64,000 nt of DNA from NCBI GenBank assembly GCA_030345135.1, contig CP128386.1:5657327-5721326 (forward strand), written 5' to 3'. Made by a program: the position numbers and the translations under genes. Position 1 is the first letter of the stretch. Every line of letters starts with the position of its first letter. The DNA comes from Chitinophagaceae bacterium DXS (GTDB lineage: Bacteria; Bacteroidota; Bacteroidia; Chitinophagales; Chitinophagaceae). Under the pieces are notes generated by a model. That model had not been told where the DNA came from and made no database searches. It saw only the letters and a list, made by a program, of their open reading frames with translations. This document shows, piece after piece, positions 54,947 to 63,387 of the stretch.

Positions 54947-55250
54947 CTAGCGCGAGTGTTCCGCAGGATCACTCGTGTCTACTAGTCCCAAGCCGATTGT
55001 ATCGGCGCATGGTTAAAAATATCAATAATAAATTTTACCTCTTATAATTCGAATACCTCTTGTAGCGAGATCGAATGCAATATATTTATCTGGCCATATT
55101 TAAATTCTATTACAGTTTATTTTCAATATCCCTTTTAACTGTCGACGCCAGGATGTACAATAGTATTAAACAATAATTCATCTTATGAGCCCCGATGCAA
55201 TCGGGGGAGGATTAGTAGACACGAGTGATCCTGCGGAACACTCACGCCAG
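54947..55250. mobile_element. MITE-like element, copy A (304 bp)
   Basis: Ends are inverted repeats of about 38 bp, left 54947-54984 and right 55213-55250, with four mismatches at most; outer core CGCGAGTGTTCCGCAGGATC. Each end can itself fold (CGAGTG/CACTCG). The interior carries small hairpins GCCGAT/ATCGGC and CCCGAT/ATCGGG and no gene. The copy at 63388-63691 has exactly the same length and similar interior, roughly 85% by eye. No clear target duplication was found. Confidence 0.85.
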
Positions 55251-55278
55251 ACGCGGGCAGATTATATCATTTCATCAC

Positions 55279-56949
55279 TTATTTCCCCTGCGCTAATTTA
55301 ATTGCAAAGTTTAACTGAACATCCTTATGGGAAATAACATCATCAATTGTCGGGGTAATTATATAATCCGGATTAACTCCCCTGTCTTTGTAAGGAGATT
55401 TTTTAACATCGTTGACGTACTTGAATTTCGGGATGATGATTTCTATTTGGCTATTTGTCAGTTCTATCCTTGTTGTTGTGCCGGAGGTATTTCCATAATA
55501 TCCGCCGCCCGTTTCTTCGCCAATAAACTTTCCCCTGTTATTGCTTTTAGCTATTGCGCAAAAGTCCGCTGTTGTTGAAAAACTTAAGCCGCTAATTAAG
55601 AAATAAACTTCTCCGGGAAAAGAATTTTCTTGTGGTTGCTGGAAGCCAAGAAGTGGATTTTCTTTTAAGGTGATTTTAGCGGTAGTGGATTCAATCGAAG
55701 AAAAATATTTAAAAGGTTTGTTGGTTAAGTACGAGTAAAGTAAAGCTCCATATGCATCGGTACCTCCCGCGTTCCTCCGCAGGTCGATAGTTAACTTATC
55801 CGCTTTTCTGGAATTAATCTCTTTAAATGATGTATTAAGAAAATCTCTGAAGTCTTGCTTGCCCGAAAGCCGGTTGTCATCAAATGTTTTGACGGTAAGC
55901 AGAGCAGTATTCTCCTGGAGAAAATCCAACTGTAAGTCTTTTGTTGTGTTTGAATCGTTTCCGTTATCACACTCAAAATCTTTTAGAAACTCAGCATGTA
56001 TGTTAGTTGATTTAATCTTTCCTTCTTTCGTTTTGTATTTTACAGCAAAAGAATCCTTATTGCCGAAAATCCAGTTGTAAAGAAAAGGAAACGCACCGTT
56101 ATTTAGCGTCTGCTGCTTTTTAGTTTCAATTTTTCCATCGGAAGGCAGGTATTGAAGCAGTATGTGCCTGATTTCGGAGACCATTTTATTTTCAATCGAC
56201 AAAATTTCTGTTCCCGCAGAAAGTTCTTTAATTCTGCTGCAAAGCACATAAGCCTTTTTATTAATGAAGAATACATAGGCAGGAAACATCTTTTCATTTT
56301 CGCCGTATTGATTCATTAAAAGTCGTGGGATGTTTGTTCCTGTGTGTCCATCTTCAATTGCACTTACCATGAACATAATTGATTTCGCAAATGCTAATTG
56401 CGACATCGGACGGTCCAATGCAGCCTGGCAGCTGTCAAACAGGTTGTCTAATACAGCTTTGCTTTCATAGCGGTATAATCCTGCATGTTCTTGCTGGAGT
56501 GCATTACGAAAAAGTGTGAAATCCTGTTTTAGCAGTGCGGGCTCCATTGTATTTAGTGAAACTTTACTAGTTTCAGTTTTCAGCGCCGGCGTTGTTGTGG
56601 AGATTCTTGTATAACAGCTGTCTTTGCCATTGAGTAAAATAATGAAGTCATAACTACTGCCCGGGTTAATATCAAATGAAATGGAGTCCAGGTCTGTATA
56701 AAAAATGATCTTTTTTGCAAGCACCGGGTGCAGCGCATAATATACATCAGGTTTTATTTCAGGTGATAAATTCCAAATGGCTTTTTGATATAAATCCCCA
56801 TCTTTTATGTCGACTATTTTTGATGTTGCTTTTATTAATGGTAACTTTTGTTGAGCACAAAGTGGTTGGATAAATACTGTAAGCAATACAATACAGGCAA
56901 TACAGATCCTCCGCCATCCCGTGGGTTTTGTCTTTAGTTTCATGGTCAA
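55279..56949 (-). CDS. S41-family peptidase (C-terminal processing peptidase-like)
   Basis: A 556-residue exported peptidase: signal peptide ending near PLCAQ, an N-terminal domain of about 270 residues including ISFDINPGSSYDFIILLNG, and an S41 domain with LTIDLRRNAGGTDAYGALL, ISGLSFSTTADFCAIAKSN (nucleophile Ser) and GEETGGGYYGNTSGTT. It is the last gene of the operon sigma factor, anti-sigma, membrane protein, peptidase, 20 bases after the previous gene. Such a peptidase could act in the envelope stress response governed by the sigma factor (inference from position). Confidence 0.85.
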   Translation of the reverse strand: MTMKLKTKPTGWRRICIACIVLLTVFIQPLCAQQKLPLIKATSKIVDIKDGDLYQKAIWNLSPEIKPDVYYALHPVLAKKIIFYTDLDSISFDINPGSSYDFIILLNGKDSCYTRISTTTPALKTETSKVSLNTMEPALLKQDFTLFRNALQQEHAGLYRYESKAVLDNLFDSCQAALDRPMSQLAFAKSIMFMVSAIEDGHTGTNIPRLLMNQYGENEKMFPAYVFFINKKAYVLCSRIKELSAGTEILSIENKMVSEIRHILLQYLPSDGKIETKKQQTLNNGAFPFLYNWIFGNKDSFAVKYKTKEGKIKSTNIHAEFLKDFECDNGNDSNTTKDLQLDFLQENTALLTVKTFDDNRLSGKQDFRDFLNTSFKEINSRKADKLTIDLRRNAGGTDAYGALLYSYLTNKPFKYFSSIESTTAKITLKENPLLGFQQPQENSFPGEVYFLISGLSFSTTADFCAIAKSNNRGKFIGEETGGGYYGNTSGTTTRIELTNSQIEIIIPKFKYVNDVKKSPYKDRGVNPDYIITPTIDDVISHKDVQLNFAIKLAQGK

Positions 56950-56969
56950 AATATTTTAGTGCCTGATTT

Positions 56970-57392
56970 TTATTTTTCTGATTGCTTAAGGAAAAAATAG
57001 TAGCCTAAAAAGCTGGCGGCAATACAAAAAGACATAATTGCCAAAGAATGGATCCCTAAAGGCAGCGTGTAATAAATGATGGTAAGTGCAACGCCTATCC
57101 CGGCAAGCAGCGCGAACCACTTGATGTTAATGTTTCTGTTTTCTTTGGGACTTGTTTGCAAAATTGACGAGGCTATATTTTCAGGAATGCCTTTTTCCAC
57201 AATTTTGTTTTTTATCCGGTAGTCCATAACCCGTTTGGTGATGCCCAAAATAAATATCATAAAGAGACCAACTACAAAAATAGTAGCGCATATATTGAAC
57301 ACGTCTTCATTTACGCTAAATGTGTCACCACCTTGAGCATTTGCAACAACCGGAGCGGAAACTATCAATGCAATATTTATAATCTTTTTCAT
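56970..57392 (-). CDS. Membrane protein of unknown function in sigma-factor operon
   Basis: About 140 residues from the ATG at 57392 (an upstream GTG at 57428 is less likely). A signal-like first segment MKKIINIALIVSAPVVANAQ is followed by three helices (FNICATIFVVGLFMIFILGI, then WFALLAGIGVALTIIYYTL and IMSFCIAASFLGYYFFL) and a charged linker with VEKGIPENIASSIL. It may belong to the DUF6249-like group, but I am not sure. Being between anti-sigma factor and S41 peptidase, it is probably part of the same response. Confidence 0.6.
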   Translation of the reverse strand: MKKIINIALIVSAPVVANAQGGDTFSVNEDVFNICATIFVVGLFMIFILGITKRVMDYRIKNKIVEKGIPENIASSILQTSPKENRNINIKWFALLAGIGVALTIIYYTLPLGIHSLAIMSFCIAASFLGYYFFLKQSEK

Positions 57393-57442
57393 TCTGTAAT
57401 GTTTGTAATTAATTAGACAGGCAATCACAATTATTGTTGCAG

Positions 57443-57895
57443 TTATTCAATAAAATTTGCTGCATGCATTTGCCTTTGATATTTTCTAAACAGATCTGCT
57501 AACAGAAATATGCCGATACAGGCAACTGTAGTAATTATTAAACCTGTTGATGCCGGACTTGTTTTCCATGCAAGATTCAAACGTGTGTCTTTAAAAAAAT
57601 AAAGTGCAGTTGCCACGAAAGAAATGACAACAAATGCGATGATGTATAAAAACAAACTATCGAAACGCGCCCGAAGTTGTGGTTGTGGTAATTGCTCAAC
57701 AACTAAATCAGCCAAAGCAAAATCAAAAGCCGGCTTTTCCAGCTGTTCAATTCCTTCAACAAGCACGTTGTATTCCGCTGCTTTTATTGCGCATTGCGGA
57801 CAGTGCTTAATATGCTCAACAACATGAATAGCACATTTTTCTTCTTCGAAAATGAAAAGTTGGATTTCCATATCGGTGACGTGTTCATTTATCAT
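57443..57895 (-). CDS. Anti-sigma factor with zinc-binding motif
   Basis: A 150-residue protein: an N-terminal segment with EHIKHCPQC (His-x3-Cys-x2-Cys, the zinc anti-sigma motif), a linker, and two membrane helices (LFLYIIAFVVISFVATALYF and STGLIITTVACIGIFLLA). Its start overlaps the stop of the sigma gene by 4 bases (ATGA), typical of sigma/anti-sigma pairs. It would hold the sigma factor at the membrane until a signal arrives. Confidence 0.8.
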   Translation of the reverse strand: MINEHVTDMEIQLFIFEEEKCAIHVVEHIKHCPQCAIKAAEYNVLVEGIEQLEKPAFDFALADLVVEQLPQPQLRARFDSLFLYIIAFVVISFVATALYFFKDTRLNLAWKTSPASTGLIITTVACIGIFLLADLFRKYQRQMHAANFIE

Positions 57896-58494
57896 GATGC
57901 CTGCGTTTTATAAGTTAACTGCAACCGCTCTCTAAGAACTTTTCTTGCCCTGAATAAATAATTTTTTACTGTGCCTTCCGGTAATTCTGTTATCTGGGCG
58001 ATCTCTGAATAGCTCAGATCTTCGTTATGGTAAAGTGTGATTAAAGTCTTGTATAACGGAGAAAGATTATCTATTTCTTTTTTTAAAATTTGCGATAGCT
58101 CTTTTGTGAAAACAAGTTTTTCAGTTTCGTTACTAAACAGGTGCGTGTTGTTTTTTGATGTTTCAAACTGTTTATTTGCGCCGGAATCATGCTCGTCTAT
58201 CAACACCAATTTTTTCTTTTCGAGGTAGTTAAGGCAGGTGTTATAAGTAATTTGCCCCACCCAGGTGGAAAGTTTGGATTTGAATTTGAAGCCGGATAAT
58301 TTTTGATACACTTTTAAATACACATCCTGGGCCAGGTCTCTTCTGTCTTCATTATTGGCTACCATTTTGAAAATAATCTGGGTTACCAGGCCTTCGGTAT
58401 GTTTTACAATGGCTTTAAAAGCATTGGTATGGCCACGTAATACCTTATTTACGAGTGCCTGATCTGTAAAAGTATTTTCAGTTGTGTTGTTCAC
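57892..58494 (-). CDS. ECF-type RNA polymerase sigma factor
   Basis: A 200-residue sigma-70 family protein with region 2 (ANNEDRRDLAQDVYLKVYQKL, then FKSKLSTWVGQITYNTCLNYL) and region 4 (LSPLYKTLITLYHNEDLSYSEI, then ELPEGTVKNYLFRARKVL). Regions 3 and 1 are absent, as in ECF factors. The gene heads a four-gene operon with its anti-sigma factor, a membrane protein and an S41 peptidase. The upstream 1.3 kb contains only repeats. Confidence 0.92.
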   Translation of the reverse strand: MNNTTENTFTDQALVNKVLRGHTNAFKAIVKHTEGLVTQIIFKMVANNEDRRDLAQDVYLKVYQKLSGFKFKSKLSTWVGQITYNTCLNYLEKKKLVLIDEHDSGANKQFETSKNNTHLFSNETEKLVFTKELSQILKKEIDNLSPLYKTLITLYHNEDLSYSEIAQITELPEGTVKNYLFRARKVLRERLQLTYKTQAS

Positions 58495-59050
58495 TTATCA
58501 GATTAGACAAGCCAGGTTCTGAATTGTTGCAAAAGAGGGAAAATAAATTATTGGAGTATTGGTGAAGATGTTGAATAATGGGAAGTCTGAAGCATTATGT
58601 GGTTATGAATTGCAGTAGCGCGACGTTTCCGCAAGAGCATCCTATACCAGGCGGTGTCAATATTGCGGACACTATTGGAAATTTTGCAGAATCGTAAAGT
58701 CTATTGGTCTGCTGATTGAGCATTGAATGTTGCTTAATTAAAGTCTGCGCTGTGTTGCTGTAACGAATTGTTCATAGTGCTTAATAGCAATTATTGTTAC
58801 ACAGAGAAATACAGGAGGAGACACAGAGTTACACAGAGCTTTTGCGATGAAGATTCGTCATTCAGCTTTGGATTGTGTAGGGGCGATAATGCGAGGGGAG
58901 ATTTCAACACGATCGCCGGCTTGCTATTGGTGCAGCAATGGTTACTTTTTCAGATAAGCTGGGATCGTCATGTCGACGATTAATTTGGTTAACCACAATC
59001 AAAAAGAATGACAGTACAGGTTTCATCAGTAGCCGTAAGACTTTTGGGTA
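58495..59050. other. Gene-free region upstream of the sigma operon
   Basis: No gene. Holds TTACACAGAGAAATACAGG and ACACAGAGTTACACAGAGC words (58797-58840), and from 58977 a partial copy of the 238-bp repeat unit that becomes tandem at 59191. Confidence 0.5.
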
Positions 59051-59163
59051 ACCACAATCAAAAATAGAATGACAGTACTCTTGCACAATCACGCCGATCG
59101 CCGTTGTTGGTATGAGGCGTTGCAATGTGCTCTGGCCTACCAACAACAAATTAGCGAGTTAAA
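59051..59163. repeat. Dispersed hairpin element, copy 2
   Basis: Second copy of the 48630 element, about 113 bases. GTTGTTGGTA (59103-59112) pairs with TACCAACAAC (59138-59147). Stem and ends are conserved while the loop differs, as between a folded RNA or DNA element and its relatives. Confidence 0.75.
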
Positions 59164-59190
59164 TCAACTTGCACAAATCTGTCCTTGGCA

Positions 59191-59797
59191 CGATTAATTT
59201 GGTTAACCACAATCAAAAAGAGATGACAGTACAGGTTTCATCAGTAGTCCGTAGGACTTTAAGCTTAATAGAAACCAACACATATAAGGCCTTTCTTGTC
59301 CGTAGGACATTAACCTCATTTGTTTGGTTAAAGTCCTAACGGACTATGCGGTTCTAGATTCGATCATTTCTACTGAGCTTAATTCCCTACGGGAAAAATT
59401 GCAACTGCGATAAAATCTGTCATTGGTACGATTAATTTGGTTAACCACAATCAAAAAGAGATGATAGAACAGGTTTCATCAGTAGTCCGTAGGACTTTAA
59501 GCTTAATAGAAACCAACACATACAAGGTCTTTCTTGTCCGTAGGACATTAACCTATTGTGTTTGGTTAAAGTCCTAACGGACTATGCGGTTCTAGATTCG
59601 ATCATTTCTACTGAGCTTAATTCCCTACGGGAAAAATTGCATCTGCGATAAAATCTGTCATTTAGCGCGATTAATTTGGTTAACCACAATCAAAAAGAGA
59701 TGACAGAACAGGTTTCATCAGTAGTCCGTAGGACTTTAAGCTTAATAGAAATCAACACATACAAGGCCTTTCTTGTCCGTAGGACATTAACCAATTC
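59191..59797 (+). repeat. Tandem repeat of about 238 bp, 2.5 units
   Basis: Units start CGATTAATTTGGTTAACC at 59191, 59429 and 59668 (periods 238 and 239), the third truncated at about 59797. Each full unit contains small palindromes AGTCCGTAGGACT, TGTCCGTAGGACA, AGTCCTAACGGACT and TTCCCTACGGGAA. Units are above 95% alike by eye. The repeat continues directly into a TGGCGCGAG-type hairpin at 59814. Confidence 0.9.
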
Positions 59798-59813
59798 TGT
59801 CTGTTATTCTCTT

Positions 59814-59848
59814 CTCGCGCGAGTATACGGCAGGATCAATCGCGCCAG
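59814..59848. repeat. Solo copy of the MITE-end hairpin (degenerate)
   Basis: CTCGCGCGAGTATACGGCAG with a matching right arm ending CGCGCCAG. Same layout as the ends of the 304-bp elements at 54947 and 63388, with several changes. Confidence 0.7.
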
Positions 59849-59856
59849 GCAGCACT

Positions 59857-60366
59857 TTACGGTACAAACACTTCTTTTTCCAGCGTATTGTTCCATCCTT
59901 CGGTATAAGATAACGCTCTTTCCTTTGTCAGAATGTATGGATAGAAATAATTTATTGCAACATTCTCATTTGCGCTTTCGTACAACACCGCCACTGCATC
60001 TTTCTTTTCATTAGTAATGGGTTCTATTACCCGCACATCGTAAAATATTGCTCCTGCCACATAGTCGCCTTTTTTATATCCTTCTGTGAGCGCTTGCTTC
60101 AGGCTTTTAATGACGTCATCTGACAATGGTATTTCGTTTCCATCATAGGTGGCGACACTAGCCAACGTTCCATCATTTTTGACTGCCATAGCAATGGGAA
60201 AAAATTCACCATAATTTTTCAGCAGTGTGTCAATAAAAGGAAATGTCTTATCAATCAATGTATCCTTATAACTCATGGTATCATTTGTAATTTTCAATTT
60301 TGGCTCATTGATACAGGACAAAACCGTTAGCACTATAAAAGATATTGTCAGAAGAATCGCTCTCAT
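59857..60366 (-). CDS. Lipoprotein of unknown function
   Basis: A 169-residue lipoprotein: signal peptide MRAILLTISFIVLTVLSC with the Cys at residue 18. The mature domain contains YGEFFPIAMAVKNDGTLASV and YVAGAIFYDVRVIEP with DAVAVLYESANENVAINYFY, a pattern I have seen in small uncharacterised Bacteroidota proteins that resemble immunity or sensor domains. No function can be assigned. It is flanked on both sides by solo hairpins of the MITE-end type. Confidence 0.6.
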   Translation of the reverse strand: MRAILLTISFIVLTVLSCINEPKLKITNDTMSYKDTLIDKTFPFIDTLLKNYGEFFPIAMAVKNDGTLASVATYDGNEIPLSDDVIKSLKQALTEGYKKGDYVAGAIFYDVRVIEPITNEKKDAVAVLYESANENVAINYFYPYILTKERALSYTEGWNNTLEKEVFVP

Positions 60367-60407
60367 AGGATTGCCACTAGCTAATAAATAGATTAAAGTC
60401 TTCTTTT

Positions 60408-60442
60408 CTGGCGCGAGTGTTCCGCAGGATCGCGCGAGCCGG
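60408..60442. repeat. Solo copy of the MITE-end hairpin
   Basis: CTGGCGCGAGTGTTCCGCAG is identical to the left end of the 63388 element; the right arm is altered (CGCGCGAGCCGG). Confidence 0.75.
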
Positions 60443-60450
60443 AAAGGCCA

Positions 60451-60949
60451 TTATGCGTACTCTTTTCCTAAGTCTTCAAAGCTGAATTTTTCTGCGTATT
60501 TTCTCATGTGTGAAAGAATAGTCCCTGTGGATTTATCGAGGCCGGTTAATTCAATTTTTATATCTCGTTCATTTTCTTTTTTTCTTACAACCCAAATAAA
60601 GGCCTGTTACATTCCGCTGTGTTTTTTCCAATAAATAAAAGTAAGATATGTCCTCCCATGGAATTAAACGCAAAGGAGAGAATGGCAAGACATTTTTTCT
60701 AGTTCTGATGCCTTCGTCGTTAATTATAATTTGAGGCTTTTTGTCAAGTAACTTTATCCACCAAAAGAGGCAAACAAACAAAAATAGGAGGAATATAATT
60801 GCATTAATTCCATTCGGGTTAAAGCGTGTCCAGTCGAACAATTTATTGCCTTCACTGTACGCAAAAATGCTAACAAGAGCGGTTGTCACCACAACTACAA
60901 ATAGAGAAAATGATCTACTTGTTCGTACTTCTAATTGTGAATTTGTCAT
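60451..60949 (-). pseudogene. STM3941-like membrane protein, frameshifted
   Basis: From the ATG at 60949 the frame encodes MTNSQLEVRTSRSFSLF, two membrane helices and PLRLIPWEDISYFYLLEKTQ, then stops early at 60569. Skipping one base in the T7 run at 60577-60583 (A7 on the coding strand) restores the frame through ENERDIKIELTGLDKSTG and HMRKYAEKFSFEDLGKEYA to a TAA at 60451. The full product would be about 165 residues, a usual length for this family. Family function unknown. The upstream extension to 61027 runs through the hairpin repeat and is not coding. Confidence 0.75.
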
Positions 60950-60974
60950 ACGCAAATTGTCCGGCAATTTCTTT

Positions 60975-61009
60975 CTAGCACGAGTGTTCCGCAGGATCAC
61001 TCGTGCCAG
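60975..61009. repeat. Solo copy of the MITE-end hairpin
   Basis: CTAGCACGAGTGTTCCGCAG with right arm CACTCGTGCCAG: both arms intact and pairing. It lies between the STM3941-like gene and map. Confidence 0.8.
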
Positions 61010-61017
61010 GAAATACA

Positions 61018-61782
61018 TCAATTCCAAATTTCATTCATCTCAGTCAGTACAATTGGTTTGCCATCTGTAACCACAATTGTATGTTCATGCTGAGCCATAA
61101 ATCCGCCTTTATTTCCAACCATGGTCCAACCGTCGGCAAGTGTGTCAGCATAGGTTGAGGCTGTTGATATAAAGGTTTCAATGGCAACAACGGAGTTCTT
61201 TTTAAATCTTGCCTGGTTATAACGGTCTTTGTAGTTCGCTATGTTACTTGGTTCTTCGTGAAGGCTTCTGCCTATTCCGTGGCCTGTCAGGTTCTTGATT
61301 ACTTTGTAACCACGTTTCCTGGCCTCCGTTTCAATAAGATGTCCTATGTCTGAAATGCGGACGCCACCTTTTATGTTATGGATTGCTTTATGCAAGATCT
61401 GTTTTGACGCTTCTACAAGTTTTTGATGTTGGTTAATGTCCTTGCCAAGCACAAATGAACAACCATTGTCAGACCAAAAGCCATCAAGTTCGGCTGATAC
61501 ATCTATATTAATTAAATCGCCCTCTTTCAGAATTTTGTTGTTTGATGGAATACCGTGGCAAAATTCATTATTCACACTTATGCAAGTCCAACCGGGAAAA
61601 CCATAGGTTAAGTAAGGCGCAGATTTTGCTCCGAAATCCGAAAGGATTTTTGCGCCGTAGTTGTCTAATTGTTTTGTTGTCATTCCGGGCTGAGCATAGT
61701 TTCGCATTTCCTTTAAAGTGCAGGCAACAGCTTCACTTGCTTTTTTCATTCCGATTAGTTCAGACTCTTTTGTTATTGACAT
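61018..61782 (-). CDS. map: Type I methionine aminopeptidase
   Basis: A 254-residue cytoplasmic enzyme. The five metal ligands of the family are present: Asp94 in INIDVSAE, Asp105 in FWSDNG, His168 in LTGHGIG, Glu202 in AIETF and Glu233 in QHEHTI. It removes the initiator Met from new proteins. The gene is alone among orphan genes, not in a ribosomal operon, so it is probably an accessory second copy; that cannot be proven from this window. Confidence 0.9.
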   Translation of the reverse strand: MSITKESELIGMKKASEAVACTLKEMRNYAQPGMTTKQLDNYGAKILSDFGAKSAPYLTYGFPGWTCISVNNEFCHGIPSNNKILKEGDLINIDVSAELDGFWSDNGCSFVLGKDINQHQKLVEASKQILHKAIHNIKGGVRISDIGHLIETEARKRGYKVIKNLTGHGIGRSLHEEPSNIANYKDRYNQARFKKNSVVAIETFISTASTYADTLADGWTMVGNKGGFMAQHEHTIVVTDGKPIVLTEMNEIWN

Positions 61783-61886
61783 AGTTGCGTTTGTTTTGTT
61801 GTCGGTTATTGGGTTGTTGCCATATGCCGATTGTTAACCTTCGAGCACTGGCGGTGGGCATTGTTGTTAAAGGTAGATACAAATTC

Positions 61887-62438
61887 TTATGCTGACTCCA
61901 AGTTAGTCTGGTATGATGTTTTTACTTCAACATAATATGGAAAAAGCATCGCCATCCCGATGCCATAAAATGCTATCCAATGACCGGAAAATCCTCTTGC
62001 TTCATTTGCTTTATAGTGATGATATTGTTGTTCTGTCAAAGTTTTTATGACTTGTCCGTGATTTTGCAAGACATAATGTCCGTTTTGAATCCCGGGAACT
62101 CCCGGCTGTCCAGTAGCAAACAGCGCAGAATTTGCAGTTGCATAAAAGAAGCCAGCAAGGGCAATTATTGTTAGCCAGGTTGGTGTGTTTTTAAAAACAA
62201 GTTTGAAGAAAGCTACGGGGTTGCCTCTCATTAAAATGCCTGATTTTTGAAACTCGTTGAACTCCTCATTTTTTCTCAGTTTCAGGATTGCCGGTATCCA
62301 AACAACAAAGACGCCTATATGCAAAAGCCAAATAAAGGGAACTTTTTCAGTCACGTCAATGTTTGCAATTGAAAGTACATTTACGATTAGTGCAGAGGTC
62401 CAACCAAAGGTTGCGAACCAAAATAAAAAATTTCTCAT
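61887..62438 (-). CDS. Membrane protein of unknown function
   Basis: A 183-residue protein with four helices: FLFWFATFGWTSALIVNVLS, FIWLLHIGVFVVWIPAILKL, TWLTIIALAGFFYATANSAL and WIAFYGIGMAMLFPYYVEV. A soluble loop (GQPGVPGIQNGHYVLQNHGQ) lies between the last two. A TTG extension upstream is ignored in favour of the ATG (about 62438). I do not recognise the family. Neighbours are orphan accessory genes. Confidence 0.6.
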   Translation of the reverse strand: MRNFLFWFATFGWTSALIVNVLSIANIDVTEKVPFIWLLHIGVFVVWIPAILKLRKNEEFNEFQKSGILMRGNPVAFFKLVFKNTPTWLTIIALAGFFYATANSALFATGQPGVPGIQNGHYVLQNHGQVIKTLTEQQYHHYKANEARGFSGHWIAFYGIGMAMLFPYYVEVKTSYQTNLESA

Positions 62439-62535
62439 TTTCCAGGGTATCAATTTAAAATTTATGCTAGCTGTTTGTATATTGAAGCATTAGCGCACGG
62501 CGGCATTCCCCCATTCTAGTATTGTTTGTAATTGT

Positions 62536-62985
62536 CTATTTTTCCTTGTAATATTTTCCTTTCAACTGCTTGGTCTTAATAATGTCGCAGCCTAAGACAA
62601 AAGTTCTATAAGCCGGCCTGTCAGGACCATAGTAGGGAATTTCATCCTGAAAGAAGTCAACTGCTGTATTTTTAAGAATATTCGCAAGCTCTTCTTTTTC
62701 GTATCTGCTCGCAGTGAACCCGATACAATGTGTCCTTGCCCATTTGTCCGCCTTAATTTGACAAAAGGCATATTCGATGATTTCAGATTCAGACTGAAAG
62801 TACTTTAGGTTATTCTTTTCGCCACGTTCTGTATAGTACCAAATGAAAAGTCCGCCAAATTTGTCAATGCCGAAGCCTTCAAAAATTGGGTTTCCATTTA
62901 TCGAATAGTTGTCAAAGTTGTAGCAGTTCTCTTTCATCCAACTTTCAAGTTCAATTTCTGTTTTCGGCAGGTTGTTGTCACTCAT
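62536..62985 (-). CDS. Uncharacterised protein, possible immunity protein
   Basis: A 149-residue soluble protein with KTEIELESWMKENCYNFD, FEGFGIDKFGGLFIWYYTER and CQIKADKWARTHCIGF. The composition and beta-rich pattern resemble small immunity proteins found near polymorphic toxins, but no family is certain. Its start overlaps the end of the next gene upstream by 8 bases, so the two form a pair. Confidence 0.55.
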   Translation of the reverse strand: MSDNNLPKTEIELESWMKENCYNFDNYSINGNPIFEGFGIDKFGGLFIWYYTERGEKNNLKYFQSESEIIEYAFCQIKADKWARTHCIGFTASRYEKEELANILKNTAVDFFQDEIPYYGPDRPAYRTFVLGCDIIKTKQLKGKYYKEK

Positions 62986-63319
62986 TTTGAAGTCGTTTAT
63001 AAGAATGTGGTCTCAACTCAATCTCACTTTTCAATCGTTCAAATTCCTCGTCGAAGTATAATTTAAAAAAATGTTCAGCATCCTGCCAGCTGGGAAGTTT
63101 AATTTTTAGCTGTTCTTCCTGGGCTTGACCGTAAACGAAAAACAAGTCCAGGTCCTTATCAACTTCAAGAATATATTCGTTTTCTAAATGTCCGACCCAA
63201 AATGCTCCGTGTTCCTCGTCCATTTGGATTGTTTCCTTAATAGCAGTCTTTACGTCTTCAAATGTTGCGTTCTCTATTGAGTCGCCCCAACCTTTTTCTA
63301 TCCAAAAGTCTGTTGTCAT
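62978..63319 (-). CDS. Uncharacterised protein, possible immunity protein
   Basis: A 113-residue acidic, soluble protein: FWIEKGWGDSIENATFEDV at the start, GAFWVGHLENEYILEVDKD in the middle, and a C-terminal helical part LYFDEEFERLKSEIE. The pattern is like Imm1-type immunity proteins, but this is a weak resemblance. It precedes the 149-residue protein with an 8-base overlap. No toxin gene is visible in the window. Confidence 0.55.
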   Translation of the reverse strand: MTTDFWIEKGWGDSIENATFEDVKTAIKETIQMDEEHGAFWVGHLENEYILEVDKDLDLFFVYGQAQEEQLKIKLPSWQDAEHFFKLYFDEEFERLKSEIELRPHSYKRLQNE

Positions 63320-63387
63320 AATTATCTATTGGTTAGTTAAGAGATCTTTTTTTTCAGCTTTTAGCCCGGCAAATATTGTATCTTTTT

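Noticed and set aside
58768-58983. Small protein gene upstream of the sigma operon
   Set aside because: It starts in ACACAGAG words and runs into repeat sequence; the translation looks random.
59676-60014. 112-codon plus-strand frame
   Set aside because: It reads through the 238-bp repeat and the antisense of the lipoprotein gene at 59857.
60960-61027. N-terminal extension of the STM3941-like protein
   Set aside because: The extra residues are translated from the MITE-end hairpin; the ATG at 60949 fits the family.
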